Shown one piece after another: positions 1 through 8,188 of a DNA stretch of 64,000 nucleotides. The position numbers and the translations under genes are program-made. This stretch comes from Streptococcus minor DSM 17118 (GTDB lineage: Bacteria > Bacillota > Bacilli > Lactobacillales > Streptococcaceae), in assembly GCF_000377005.1 (NCBI RefSeq), contig NZ_AQYB01000033.1:496001-560000 (forward strand), in the 5' to 3' direction. The notes beneath the pieces are model-generated. The model ran no database searches and had not been told where the DNA came from. It saw nothing but the letters and a program-made list of their open reading frames with translations. Position 1 is the first letter of the stretch. Each line of letters starts with the position of its first letter.

Positions 1-962
1 CCCAAGCGACGGCCATGCATGACTGCTCGACGCAAAAGACGACGGAGAACATAGCCACGTCCCTCATTTCCTGGTAAGGCTCCGTCACCGATGGCAAAGG
101 AGAGAGCACGGATATGGTCTGCAATGACCTTGAAGCTCATATTGTCACCGTCTGGGTCATAGGTCTTGCCAGAGATTTTTTCTACTTCCCGAATGATAGG
201 CATGAACAGATCTGTTTCAAAATTGGTTTTTGCCCCTTGGATAACGGCAGCAAAACGTTCCAAACCGGCTCCCGTATCGATGTTCTTATTTGGTAATTCC
301 TTGTACTCCGAACGTGGAACTGCTGGATCAGCATTGAACTGGGATAAGACAATATTCCAAATTTCGATATAGCGGTCATTTTCCAAATCTTCTTCTAGAA
401 GGCGGATACCAATATTTTCAGGGTCAAATTCTGGACCTCGGTCAAAAAAGATTTCTGTATCTGGACCAGAAGGACCCGCACCGATTTCCCAGAAATTCCC
501 TTCTAAAGGAATGAGATGACTTGGATCTACACCACAAGCAATCCAGCGGTTATAGGACTCTGTGTCATCTGGATAGTAGGTCATATAGAGTTTGTCTTTT
601 GGAAAGGCAAACCAGTCTGGGCTGGTCAAAAGCTCGTAGCCCCACTCAATAGCCTCATCACGGAAATAATCTCCGATGGAGAAATTTCCCAGCATTTCAA
701 ACATGGTATGGTGGCGAGCCGTTTTACCAACATTCTCAATATCATTGGTACGAATCGACTTTTGTGCATTGGTAATCCGTGGATTTTCAGGAATAACAGA
801 TCCATCGAAATATTTCTTGAGGGTCGCAACCCCAGAATTGATCCACAAGAGAGTTGGATCATTGACAGGAACAAGATTGGCAGAAGGTTCCACAGAGTGA
901 CCTTTTGATTTCCAGAAATCCAACCACATTTGGCGGATTTGGGCAGAAGACATTTGTTTCAT
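1..962 (-). CDS. alaS: Alanyl-tRNA synthetase, N-terminal part (3' end outside window)
   Basis: Charges tRNA-Ala with alanine in the cytoplasm. The visible 320 codons run from the start ([11 protein letters not shown]) through the class II catalytic core: the early block with [17 protein letters not shown], the class II region [20 protein letters not shown], and [23 protein letters not shown] sequence, ending in the [14 protein letters not shown] / [12 protein letters not shown] block. The editing and C-terminal domains lie outside the window. The start was chosen by similarity to other streptococcal AlaRS N-termini (MKQ); there is no convincing Shine-Dalgarno before it. It lies 303 nt downstream of the LURP-one-like gene on the same strand, so the alanine T-box further upstream may control it by read-through. 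Confidence 0.97.
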   Translation of the reverse strand, partial: MKQMSSAQIRQMWLDFWKSKGHSVEPSANLVPVNDPTLLWINSGVATLKKYFDGSVIPENPRITNAQKSIRTNDIENVGKTARHHTMFEMLGNFSIGDYFRDEAIEWGYELLTSPDWFAFPKDKLYMTYYPDDTESYNRWIACGVDPSHLIPLEGNFWEIGAGPSGPDTEIFFDRGPEFDPENIGIRLLEEDLENDRYIEIWNIVLSQFNADPAVPRSEYKELPNKNIDTGAGLERFAAVIQGAKTNFETDLFMPIIREVEKISGKTYDPDGDNMSFKVIADHIRALSFAIGDGALPGNEGRGYVLRRLLRRAVMHGRRL

Positions 963-1265
963 AGTATAAGATATTAGAGCATGAAGCGCAAAGTAAAAAT
1001 GAGGATAGTGCTATCAAGAGTTCAGTATCTCAAAACACAAGCTGTAGCGAAGATATAGCTTGTGACAAGGAGAGAATAGTAAGCTACTGGAACTCAAAGA
1101 ATGCTATCTTTTCACTAGACATTTTGCTCAGGTTCAGTTGGGAAAACTTGAACCCTTTCCTTTCTTTTAGATTAAATAGTAAATATAGGAATTCAGAATC
1201 CACTCATTCTATCATAGGAAGAATGCAATTCCTTTTCCGTATTAGGTTGTTTTTATTAGTATCAA
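963..1265 (-). other. Non-coding alaS upstream region with a strong hairpin
   Basis: This is a 303-nt gap between the LURP-one-like gene and alaS, with no credible ORF on either strand. It holds a large imperfect inverted repeat at about 1037-1065, with arms CACAAGCT and AGCTTGTG around a CTTCG-type loop. There is also a short dyad GATAGTGCTATC at about 1004-1015. The sequence has the look of a dispersed non-coding repeat of mitis-group streptococci, but I cannot assign it to BOX or RUP. An extended -10-like TGATAGAAT (about 1207-1215, minus strand) could give alaS its own promoter. No ribosome-binding site is visible next to alaS. Confidence 0.4.
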
Positions 1266-1757
1266 CTAACTGCCATTGGTAGAGCTAGCTTCCATAGCCT
1301 TGACATAGTCGATAGCCACTACTAAGGAGATGACCAAATCAGCATAACTGTCATCGTAGACTTCAATATTATAAGTAGAGGTCAGACGGAACCATTCTTG
1401 AGAGATTCGTGCTACCAGTTGACCGTCTCGCACCAAATCAAAGTCCATATCCCAAAAATCGCCCTGAATCACCATGTTCAGATTGTCTATTCGGTAACGG
1501 GGCTTGAAGAGCGTCCATTCTTTACGAACAAAAAACGATTCTCCACAAGCTAAGTTTACCTTGAATTTGGGTAAAAAAGTTAAAAACTCCTTTTCAATCT
1601 GACTAACCAGATTTCCCTGCATATCTGTAATTGTAAATCGTTTAGGGACGCGAAATAAGCTTCCCTCACACTGATAGTAGGGCATTCCTGTTTCATCACT
1701 AATATTGAACCGGCCACCAAGTGACCACAATTCCTGTTTCAGTTGAAAAGTCTTCAC
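1266..1757 (-). CDS. LURP-one-related (tubby-like beta-barrel) protein
   Basis: A 163-residue soluble protein without signal peptide or membrane segment. It alternates short beta-strand-like stretches with paired sentences such as GRFNISDETGMPYYQCEGSLF, FTITDMQGNLVSQIEKE and MVIQGDFWDMDFDLVRDGQLVARISQEWF. This is the pattern of the LURP-one-related/YxjI family, a tubby C-terminal-like fold of unclear bacterial function. The GTG start at 1757 is chosen because a GGAGG lies 5 nt upstream; the longer open frame to 1826 runs into the T-box and its terminator and is not translated sense. The gene sits directly behind an alanine T-box and ahead of alaS, which suggests it is induced when tRNA-Ala is uncharged. 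Family call is from pattern, function unknown. Confidence 0.82.
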   Translation of the reverse strand: MKTFQLKQELWSLGGRFNISDETGMPYYQCEGSLFRVPKRFTITDMQGNLVSQIEKEFLTFLPKFKVNLACGESFFVRKEWTLFKPRYRIDNLNMVIQGDFWDMDFDLVRDGQLVARISQEWFRLTSTYNIEVYDDSYADLVISLVVAIDYVKAMEASSTNGS

Positions 1758-1764
1758 ATCCACC

Positions 1765-1953
1765 TCCAAAAAACAAAGACAAGCCCAATCAACGAAGGGC
1801 GATTTGAACCGCGGTACCACCTTCATTTCATGAACTTGTCATTCTCGTTTAATCTATTTGATTGTAACCATTGAGTAGCCGGTTTTTCTGATTGTCCATG
1901 GCTCGCATCAACCGCCATTTTCCTGTATCCAATCCTCGAAAAACACATCTCAA
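1765..1953 (-). promoter_or_regulatory. T-box riboswitch, alanine-specific
   Basis: The minus-strand leader carries the conserved T-box core AAGGTGGTACCGCG (1810-1823). It is followed by a terminator whose GCCC/GGGC stem (1783-1786, 1797-1800) ends in a T-rich run just before the GTG start of the LURP-one-like gene. Upstream, a hairpin with arms ATGGC/GCCAT carries GTTG in its loop, as in the distal stem I. A GCT codon followed by A (1877-1879) sits where the specifier is expected and reads Ala. Uncharged tRNA-Ala should stabilise the antiterminator and switch on the gene behind it, and probably alaS. The specifier is by position only. Confidence 0.92.
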
Positions 1954-1959
1954 CACTTT

Positions 1960-1988
1960 ATTATACTGATTTTTAAAATCTAGGTCAA
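1960..1988 (-). promoter_or_regulatory. Promoter of the T-box leader
   Basis: TTGACC (1983-1988) and TATAAT (1960-1965) are separated by exactly 17 nt on the minus strand, starting 3 nt after the prsA stop. It gives the T-box transcript its own start rather than read-through from prsA. Confidence 0.85.
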
Positions 1989-1991
1989 GTC

Positions 1992-2963
1992 TTACTTGTC
2001 AGATTTTTCTGTTGTGGCAGTCTCTGTTGTCACTTGTTCTGTTGTATCAGATGAGCTTGTAGTTGTGATATATTGAGAAAGCACATTTTGGAAGGCTTCG
2101 TCTTTCACTTTTACATTGGCATCTTGGAGAGCTTTAGAAACAACACCTGTGATAAAGGCAGCATCGTTTTGTTTAGCTGATAAGATTGATTCTTTCAAAA
2201 CATCTTTGTAGTCTTCCCACTTGTCAGACTTCTTAGTCTTAGTATTCAACTTCACGATGTAATAGTTAGAAGTGTAGGTTGACATATCCACTACAGGTAC
2301 GAGAGCTGCGCCAACTTGACCTTCATCCAAGGCAAAGATAGCCGCTTGGACTTCTGCTGGTACTTGTGCAGATGTTGAATCAAAGGTAACTTTACCACCG
2401 TCTTCAGCTGTCGCATCTGTTGAGTTTTCTTTGGCCAATTTTGCAAAGTCTGCACCATCAGCCTGAGCGCTGGCAAGAACTTCTTTGGCCTTAGCTTCAT
2501 CAGCCATCTTGATAACTTGCGCAGTTACTTCTGGTGTATAGCTTTCATAGGCTGCCTTATAAGCTTCATCGGTCAACTCTTTCTTAGCTGCTTGCGCTAC
2601 AGCATACTCAACCAATTTATTAGTACGAATTTGATCCTTATAGGTTTCTTTGGTCAAGCCTGCTGAAGATAGAGCTTGGTCAAATGAATTGCCATATTGG
2701 TCAGCCATCTTATTATAGGCTTCGTCCACTTCCTTGGCAGTCACTTTCTTGCCATATTTTGCTTCAAAAACATCCTTGATAACCATCTGAAGCAAAACTT
2801 GCTGTGCAGCGGTATTGGTTTTTACTTCTTTGTAAAATTCAGAAACAGTAATGGTACCACCCTTCATCGAGATGATATCTTTATCAGCTGCATTTGAACA
2901 AGCTGCCAGAGTTGCTGCTGCTAGGAGGGTTACTGCTCCTGCAATGATTTTTTTAGTCTTCAT
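1992..2963 (-). CDS. prsA: Foldase PrsA, peptidyl-prolyl isomerase lipoprotein
   Basis: A lipoprotein on the outer face of the membrane that helps secreted proteins fold. The 323-residue product begins with a lipoprotein signal whose lipobox ends at Cys22 (TLAAC). It then has an N-terminal SurA-like helical region, a parvulin-type PPIase domain (about residues 140-240, with DGADFAKLAKENSTDATAEDGG and a following FALDEGQVG), and a C-terminal helical part ending in a Thr/Ser-rich tail. The ATG at 2963 is preferred because an AGGAG lies before it, while the earlier ATG at 2987 has none and would break the signal peptide. Length is close to the usual 310-320. Transcribed alone; an extended -10 TGATATAAT lies upstream. 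Confidence 0.95.
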   Translation of the reverse strand: MKTKKIIAGAVTLLAAATLAACSNAADKDIISMKGGTITVSEFYKEVKTNTAAQQVLLQMVIKDVFEAKYGKKVTAKEVDEAYNKMADQYGNSFDQALSSAGLTKETYKDQIRTNKLVEYAVAQAAKKELTDEAYKAAYESYTPEVTAQVIKMADEAKAKEVLASAQADGADFAKLAKENSTDATAEDGGKVTFDSTSAQVPAEVQAAIFALDEGQVGAALVPVVDMSTYTSNYYIVKLNTKTKKSDKWEDYKDVLKESILSAKQNDAAFITGVVSKALQDANVKVKDEAFQNVLSQYITTTSSSDTTEQVTTETATTEKSDK

Positions 2964-3030
2964 TTTAAGATAGGACTCCTTTTTCATTAACTTTAACTTT
3001 CTTATTATATCACAAAAACTTAAAACTTGC

Positions 3031-3750
3031 TTAAATTTCTTCTATTTCTAAGTGAACATTTTCTACATTTTTCCGCAGCATCAGCAGGCCATCACTGATG
3101 GAAAGTAAACTGGCCGTCAGATGAGGATTGTCCAGTGTTGCATCAAAAAGTTTTTGTAAACCGCGATAAATCGTTCTTTGACCACGACGGATCTCGCTAA
3201 TATCCTTGACCACATCCCCACCTTGGAAAACATCATCTATCACTATCAAACCACCCACCTTGACCTTTTTCAATACCTCCGGTAAGAAAACGATATACTT
3301 GGATTTAGCAGAATCCATAAAAACAAAATCGAAATGGTCATCTGGTAGTTCCGGTAGGATTTCCAACGCCTCTCCTTCTAAGAGATTAATTTGTTTACGT
3401 CTGTCAAACTGTTTCAAATTTTCTCTGGCCAAACTCAACATTTCTGGATTGCGCTCAATAGTAGAAATCTGAGAATGAGGGCTATTTTCAGCCATTAGAA
3501 GAGCAGAATAACCGATGGCAGCTCCAATTTCGAGGATATGCTGAGGTTGCAAGGTCTGCATCAGTAAGCGAAAATAAGCTACTGTCTCATGAGGGATGAT
3601 GGGAATATTTTCCCTGCGGGCAAAATCTTCTAATTCTTTTAAAAATCCCTTATTTTGCGCCTGACGTGTTCGCATCATCTCTACAATATCTTCCTTAACA
3701 ACAGGACGGCGCATATTGTGGTTTGCGTTTTGACTATATGATTCAACCAT
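3031..3750 (-). CDS. SAM-dependent O-methyltransferase family protein
   Basis: A 239-residue class I methyltransferase of the caffeoyl-CoA/catechol O-methyltransferase-like (Methyltransf_3/24) type. The SAM-binding motif is ILEIGAAIGYSALLMAE, followed by an acidic residue in TIERNPEM, then DFVFMDSAKSKY and GGLIVIDDVFQGG as motifs for the metal/substrate side. The natural substrate is not known; the bacterial family includes tRNA-modifying TrmR-type members, which would be one possibility. The ATG at 3750 is chosen because a perfect promoter ends 7 nt before it. No Shine-Dalgarno is present, so the message is predicted to be leaderless. In pneumococci the gene also sits beside prsA, so a shared role in envelope or stress cannot be excluded. 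Confidence 0.88.
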   Translation of the reverse strand: MVESYSQNANHNMRRPVVKEDIVEMMRTRQAQNKGFLKELEDFARRENIPIIPHETVAYFRLLMQTLQPQHILEIGAAIGYSALLMAENSPHSQISTIERNPEMLSLARENLKQFDRRKQINLLEGEALEILPELPDDHFDFVFMDSAKSKYIVFLPEVLKKVKVGGLIVIDDVFQGGDVVKDISEIRRGQRTIYRGLQKLFDATLDNPHLTASLLSISDGLLMLRKNVENVHLEIEEI

Positions 3751-3757
3751 GCTTACT

Positions 3758-3786
3758 ATTATAACCCGATTTCTTTTCTTTTTCAA
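3758..3786 (-). promoter_or_regulatory. Promoter of the O-methyltransferase gene, leaderless type
   Basis: TTGAAA (3781-3786) and TATAAT (3758-3763) are 17 nt apart on the minus strand. Only 7 nt separate the -10 from the ATG at 3750, so transcription should start at or within a base or two of the start codon. Confidence 0.75.
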
Positions 3787-3872
3787 AATATTTTCTCCCC
3801 ATACAGCACTTTTCACTCTACATGCGAATTTGATTGATTTATGATATGATGGTAGCAAAGAAGGAGACTACT

Positions 3873-4394
3873 ATGAACGCAAGCCAACGTAGGAAAAGTA
3901 TTTTAAATATTTTAAGTCGAACCAATCAGCCAATTTCAGCTAGCCAACTGGCTAATCAGCTATCTGTTAGTCGACAGGTCATTGTCGGAGATGTGGCCCT
4001 CTTACGAGCTAGTAACCACGATATCCTCTCTACTCCAAGAGGCTATCTCCTATCTGATAACCTCGGATCTCACTACTTCAAAGGAAAGTTAGCTTGCTGT
4101 CATAGTGCCAAAGATACAGAGACTGAACTTCTCTTGATTACCAACAAGGGAGGGATGATTCTAGATGTCGAAATTGAGCACCCAGTTTACGGTATGCTAA
4201 CAGCAAACCTCAATATAAAAAATAGCGATGATGTGGCTAATTTTATAGAGAAGATGCAACATTATCAAGCTAGTCTACTCTCTACTCTGACCCAAGGCGT
4301 TCATCTCCATACCATCTCTTGTCCTTCCAAGGAAGCATTTGAAGAAATCAAGGAAGATTTAGGTAAGCATGGCTTTCTATTCCAGTCTAAATAA
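3873..4394 (+). CDS. niaR: NAD biosynthesis/niacin transport repressor NiaR
   Basis: A 173-residue transcription repressor that senses nicotinic acid and represses niacin uptake and NAD genes. Residues 1-60 form an HTH_11-type winged helix (ILSRTNQPISASQLANQLSVSRQVIVGDVALLR). The C-terminal part is a 3H domain with the conserved histidines in HPVYG and GVHLHTIS, the putative metal/ligand site. The ATG at 3873 has an AAGGAG 6 nt upstream; the longer frame from 3834 lacks one. It is followed at once by niaX, with the palindromic operator in between. An extended -10 TGATATGAT (about 3844-3852) could serve as its promoter, divergent from the O-methyltransferase gene. Confidence 0.93.
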   Translation: MNASQRRKSILNILSRTNQPISASQLANQLSVSRQVIVGDVALLRASNHDILSTPRGYLLSDNLGSHYFKGKLACCHSAKDTETELLLITNKGGMILDVEIEHPVYGMLTANLNIKNSDDVANFIEKMQHYQASLLSTLTQGVHLHTISCPSKEAFEEIKEDLGKHGFLFQSK

Positions 4395-4415
4395 GTATTG
4401 CCGCTAAAGGCGAAC

Positions 4416-4460
4416 AAACATTACAGGTGTCTTGACACCTGTAATGTTTTCTTTTATAAT
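4416..4460 (+). promoter_or_regulatory. NiaR operator overlapping the niaX promoter
   Basis: Bases 4416-4449 are a perfect inverted repeat: 16-bp arms (the first ends TTACAGGTGTC) around a 2-bp centre. The right arm contains TTGACA (4432-4437), which pairs with TATAAT (4455-4460) over a 17-nt spacer. A repressor on the palindrome would block the -35. The ACAGGTGT/ACACCTGT core fits the NiaR motif as I recall it, and the niaR gene lies immediately upstream. As RNA the palindrome could also act as a hairpin behind niaR. Confidence 0.9.
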
Positions 4461-4483
4461 AAGAAACACAAAAGGAGGCTATG

Positions 4484-5026
4484 ATGAAAAAGAAACAAAC
4501 TAAATCCCTAGCATATACAGCTATACTAGTTGCTTTTGGTATCTTGATTCCGATGATTATGCCTATCAAACTGGTCATTGGACCAGCTTCTTACACCTTG
4601 GCTAGCCATGTGCCAATCTTTATAGCTATGTTTATTTCCCTCCCTGTTGGTCTCCTAGTAGCTTTGGGGACAACACTGGGTTTTCTCTTAGCTGGTTTTC
4701 CAATTGTCATTGTTCTTAGAGCTCTGAGTCATCTGGTTTTTGCCTTAGTAGGTGGGCTGATTTTGAAAAAATCTCCTGGACTATTGGAACAACCTAGTAC
4801 TACTGCTATCTTTGCTCTAAGTATCAATATCCTTCATGGCGTGGCAGAGTTTATCGTTGTTTATTTGATGACTGTAGGCCCTGCGACAGAAGCTAGCTAC
4901 ATCTGGTCGCTGTTTGGTCTGGTTGGACTTGGTACTATCGTTCATGGTTTGATTGACTTTTACCTAGCCTTATACCTTTTTCGCTTTTTATCTCATAGGG
5001 TTGGCATCCATTTCTCAATCAAATAG
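4484..5026 (+). CDS. niaX: Niacin ECF transporter substrate-binding protein NiaX
   Basis: A 180-residue membrane protein of about five or six hydrophobic segments, the S component that binds nicotinic acid or nicotinamide for a group II ECF transporter. The shared energising module EcfAA'T is not in this window. The N-terminus KKKQTKSLAYTAILVAFGILIPMIMP resembles the usual S-component start with an Ala/Gly-rich first helix. Two ATGs follow each other at 4481 and 4484; the AGGAGG is only 2 nt from the first but 5 nt from the second, so the second is used. The adjacent NiaR gene and palindromic operator support the substrate assignment. Confidence 0.9.
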   Translation: MKKKQTKSLAYTAILVAFGILIPMIMPIKLVIGPASYTLASHVPIFIAMFISLPVGLLVALGTTLGFLLAGFPIVIVLRALSHLVFALVGGLILKKSPGLLEQPSTTAIFALSINILHGVAEFIVVYLMTVGPATEASYIWSLFGLVGLGTIVHGLIDFYLALYLFRFLSHRVGIHFSIK

Positions 5027-5057
5027 AAAATCAGCACTATGCGTGCTGATTTTTTTA
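5027..5057. terminator. Bidirectional terminator between niaX and pepF
   Basis: An 11-bp perfect stem (5027-5037 with 5043-5053, core AATCAGCAC) with a 5-nt loop has an A-run on the left and a T-run on the right. It begins directly at the niaX stop and overlaps the pepF stop codon. Confidence 0.9.
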
Positions 5058-6857
5058 CATATGAACACCCTTTTCAACCAGGGATTCTAGCTCTGTCAAG
5101 CGGGCTTCAAAGACCTTGAAGGCATCGTTGAGATAGTCTTCCTTAGCCATATCAACACCAGCTTTTTTCATCACTTCTAGCGGATAGTCAGAGCTACCTG
5201 CCTTGAGGTAATCGAGGTATTTTTCTTTATCTTCTGCACTACCATTGATAATCTTATCTGCCAAGGCTGAAGCAGCCGCAAAACCAGTTGCATACTGGAA
5301 GACATAGTAATTATAGTAAAAATGTGGGATACGAGCCCATTCAAACTGGATAAAATAATTGTCCTCAGCTGAGAGACCGTAATATTTCTCATTGATACTA
5401 GCGTAGAGGCTGTTGAGGAAGTCTGCTGTCAAGACTTGACCTTCCTGATCTGCTTGGTACATGGCATGCTCAAACTCGGCAAACTGGGTTTGACGGAAGA
5501 CTGTACCACGGAAACCATCTAGGTAATGATTGAGGATAGCGAAGCGAACCTTTTCGTCTTTGACTTCTGACAAGAGCTTCTCTGTTAGGAGATTTTCATT
5601 GGTAGTAGAAGCAATTTCAGCTAGAAAAATAGGATAATGTCCATAGACATACGGTTGATTTTCTCGTGTATACATAGAGTGCATGGAATGACCAGTCTCA
5701 TGGATTAGGGTGTAGAGGTTATCTAGGGTATCTTGCCAGTTGAGGAGCATAAAGGCATTGGTATCGTACGAACCACCTGAATATGCGCCAGAACGTTTGC
5801 CCTCATTTTCGTGAACATCAATCCATCGCTCAGAAAAGGCACGTTTTACTTTCTGACTATAATCATCTCCAAAGATTGTCAGTGTTTCGGCTGCTTTGTC
5901 AAGAGCCTCCTCATAGCTGAATTTATAGTCTGTTGAAGATAATGGTGTATACATATCGTACATTTTGAGGTCATCAATACCCAAAATCTGCTTACGGAGT
6001 TTGATATAGCGATGCAAGAGTGGCAAATGCTTATTGACTGCTGATACTAGGGTGTCATAGACAGCTTCAGGGACAAAGTTCTTAGATAGAGCTGCATCAC
6101 GCGCACTATTGTATTTACGCAAACGGGCCTGCAAGTTATTGACTTTGACATTTGATTGCAGGGTTTTAGCATAGGTATGTTGAAATTGTTCATAAGTACT
6201 ATACATAGCTTCATAAGCTTCTTGGCGAACTTCACGGTTTTTAGATTCCATAAATGAGATATAATTTCCGTGCGATAGGGGAACCAAGTGCCCATCCTCA
6301 TCCGTGATTTCAGGGAAACGCAGGCTGGCATTGTCCAAGATAGAAAATGTCTCAGATGGTGCTTCAAACACCTCACTGGCTGCAGCCAAAACTTCTTCTA
6401 ATTCCTGAGAGAGGATATGCTCACGAGTTGCTAAGAGTTTTTGCAACTGGAAGCTATACTGTTTCAAGCTTGGTTCTTCTTCGTAGAAAGCTACTAATTG
6501 CTCATCTGTGATGGCCAAAAATTCTGGTTCATAGAATGAGAAGACCTGTGAAAAAAGGGAATAAAGAGCAATAGCCTTAGCTTGAAATTCCTGATAAAGT
6601 CCCTCACGGGTATCTTGGTCATTTTTCATCGAAGCGTAGACATAGAGCTTCTCCACACGCTGGCTTAAAGCCAATTGAGTTTCGCTGATTTCCAAGAATG
6701 TCTTAGCTGAGTCTAAAAGATGGCCAGCAAACTCCTTGGATTTTTCTATTTCAGATGTGAGGTCAGCCAACTCGGCTTCCCAAGCTTCATCTGTCGGGAA
6801 AATTGTGGTCAAATCCCACTGGTATTTTTCTTCGATTTCATTTCGTTGTTTAGACAT
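5055..6857 (-). CDS. pepF: Oligoendopeptidase F (M3B metallopeptidase)
   Basis: A cytoplasmic zinc endopeptidase that trims 7- to 17-residue peptides and is thought to help recycle imported or signal peptides. The protein is 600 residues, the normal length. The zinc site HETGH stands in [14 protein letters not shown] at about residue 387, with the third ligand Glu expected about 25 residues on, in [18 protein letters not shown]. An oligopeptidase F N-terminal helical domain precedes it. The ATG at 6857 has GGAGGAAC close before it. It lies just downstream of coiA on the same strand with 27 nt between them, as in pneumococci, so read-through from the competence-induced coiA transcript is likely in addition to any own promoter. 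Confidence 0.96.
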   Translation of the reverse strand: MSKQRNEIEEKYQWDLTTIFPTDEAWEAELADLTSEIEKSKEFAGHLLDSAKTFLEISETQLALSQRVEKLYVYASMKNDQDTREGLYQEFQAKAIALYSLFSQVFSFYEPEFLAITDEQLVAFYEEEPSLKQYSFQLQKLLATREHILSQELEEVLAAASEVFEAPSETFSILDNASLRFPEITDEDGHLVPLSHGNYISFMESKNREVRQEAYEAMYSTYEQFQHTYAKTLQSNVKVNNLQARLRKYNSARDAALSKNFVPEAVYDTLVSAVNKHLPLLHRYIKLRKQILGIDDLKMYDMYTPLSSTDYKFSYEEALDKAAETLTIFGDDYSQKVKRAFSERWIDVHENEGKRSGAYSGGSYDTNAFMLLNWQDTLDNLYTLIHETGHSMHSMYTRENQPYVYGHYPIFLAEIASTTNENLLTEKLLSEVKDEKVRFAILNHYLDGFRGTVFRQTQFAEFEHAMYQADQEGQVLTADFLNSLYASINEKYYGLSAEDNYFIQFEWARIPHFYYNYYVFQYATGFAAASALADKIINGSAEDKEKYLDYLKAGSSDYPLEVMKKAGVDMAKEDYLNDAFKVFEARLTELESLVEKGVHM

Positions 6858-6884
6858 AATCGTTCCTCCATGCCTCCTATTCTA

Positions 6885-7859
6885 TCATAAAAGCGCTTTT
6901 TTTCCAATAATGGATTGGGTCGCTTCCTTGTAAAAAGCAGGTGAATAAAGTTTTTGAACCTGCTTATTTTTCTGAAGCTTGTAATAATTGGAAAAGTCTT
7001 GATAGTAGCACTCGAGGTTTTCTCGTATCTGTGCAAACCCGATGGATGACTCGGGTAAGTGGATCTGGGGATAAAAATCATGTATGGACTTGGTTAGGAG
7101 GTTTTCTCCTTTTTCATAAGCCTGACCTTGCATGTCCATCCACTTGGGAGACTGATAATAGAGTTGTTGAGCGATGTAGGACTTTAAATGAGAGTCTAGC
7201 TTTCCTTGAAAAGAGGCTACCCTTTGCTGAGTATAGGGTTGACGAAAAATCTCTAAAAGGTTGCCTTGACCAAAAGGATACACCTTGGTCAAGCATTGAA
7301 CCCGTCCATGCCAATCTTCATGGATCAGGTAGCGCAACCGTACCATCTGCTTGTCTAAATCTAGCTCCCAGAGATAAAAGCCCATATTTTGACTGAAGCG
7401 CAAAAATTGCTTTTGCAAAGAGGTCAATCGTTCCTTGAGCCAAAGTTTTTTACCTAGTAGCCACAGAACTTCAAATCCCTTTTCATGATAAGCCTTGGTG
7501 CGTTCCTGTAGGCGCTGGATGGGAAGACTGGAACACTGGATTTCCAGAGCTAATGTCTCATTGACGAGCACATCCGCAATCTGTCCTAGTTCGGATAAAC
7601 TAGCTTCAATCTCTACGGTAGTTTCTTGTTTTAACCAACGGTAGAGATTAGCCTTCAGTTCCAAGTGTTGAGCTGATTCATTTTCATGAAAGTACCTACA
7701 ATTTTTGAGACTCACATGGGCAAAGTGGCTACGCATGACTCTTCCTTGTTTGAGTCGAACTTTGCCAAAGCAACATGGGCAGATAAATGTGTCCTTTTTA
7801 TCTGGCCTTTCTGTCACAAGATTGATTAGTTTATGGTCCTGATTTAAGGCTGTTAACAT
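6885..7859 (-). CDS. coiA: Competence protein CoiA
   Basis: A late-competence protein needed for recombination of incoming single-stranded DNA during natural transformation. The 324-residue product shows the CoiA layout: an N-terminal zinc-finger-like CPCC motif (FICPCCFGKVRLKQG, about residue 28-42) followed by HFAH. Next comes a nuclease-like middle region with ETTVEIEASLSELGQIADVLVNETLALEIQCS, whose E-x-D/ExQ arrangement resembles restriction-type nucleases, and then a longer C-terminal part. The ATG at 7859 has GGAG 5 nt upstream; the frame extension to 7901 lacks one. A ComX box-like element stands 22 nt upstream. Length fits the family (about 315-325). Confidence 0.94.
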   Translation of the reverse strand: MLTALNQDHKLINLVTERPDKKDTFICPCCFGKVRLKQGRVMRSHFAHVSLKNCRYFHENESAQHLELKANLYRWLKQETTVEIEASLSELGQIADVLVNETLALEIQCSSLPIQRLQERTKAYHEKGFEVLWLLGKKLWLKERLTSLQKQFLRFSQNMGFYLWELDLDKQMVRLRYLIHEDWHGRVQCLTKVYPFGQGNLLEIFRQPYTQQRVASFQGKLDSHLKSYIAQQLYYQSPKWMDMQGQAYEKGENLLTKSIHDFYPQIHLPESSIGFAQIRENLECYYQDFSNYYKLQKNKQVQKLYSPAFYKEATQSIIGKKALL

Positions 7860-7880
7860 CACTTCTCCTTCTAACATAGT

Positions 7881-7888
7881 AATTCGCA
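7881..7888 (-). promoter_or_regulatory. Probable ComX (cin/com) box for coiA
   Basis: TGCGAATT preceded by a T-rich tract (CCTTTTTGCGAATT on the minus strand) stands 22 nt before the coiA ATG. The streptococcal alternative sigma factor box is TACGAATA; this copy differs at positions 2 and 8. Position and gene support it. Confidence 0.65.
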
Positions 7889-7956
7889 AAAAGGAAAGCA
7901 ATGAATCTAACCAGCAAATCGGTTGGGTATTTTGTTACTACTAACGAATTAGATAA

Positions 7957-8151
7957 TCAAAGGCTCAAAGGGCTACAGTGGCCCCTGAAACTATGGAAAT
8001 GATACATAGAACATTTCTCTGGCAAATCTTCATTTGAAATAGTGATAAACTTAGCGTTTTGATAAACATTTGCTGAGAATTCAATAATAGATTCTTCAAT
8101 CAATGCTATCAGATGCCACTTTTTTAGTTTCATCATAAATAAGTTCTGCAA
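7957..8151 (-). CDS. Small hypothetical ORF or gene remnant
   Basis: A 64-codon open frame beginning with TTG (or ATG pair at codons 6-7), with no Shine-Dalgarno near either. The product (containing FITISNEDLPEKCSMYHFHSFRG) is mixed polar and hydrophobic, with no signal peptide, membrane segment or motif that I recognise. It fills most of the 375-nt gap between coiA and metG. It may be the decayed end of a larger gene rather than a working one. Confidence 0.3.
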   Translation of the reverse strand: MQNLFMMKLKKWHLIALIEESIIEFSANVYQNAKFITISNEDLPEKCSMYHFHSFRGHCSPLSL

Positions 8152-8188
8152 AAATGTACGATAAAATCTGTACAGGTCCTATTTTATA

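Noticed and set aside
516..908. 130-codon plus-strand frame
   Set aside because: Antisense shadow of alaS, which is fully readable in the other direction.
1758..1826. Longer N-terminus for the LURP-one-like protein
   Set aside because: The extra 23 codons are the T-box core and its terminator; the GTG at 1757 has the Shine-Dalgarno.
5027..5057. Inverted repeat considered as an operator
   Set aside because: Flanked by A- and T-runs between convergent stops, so it is a terminator.
6941..7396. 151-codon plus-strand frame
   Set aside because: Antisense to coiA, no ribosome-binding site, composition unlike a protein.
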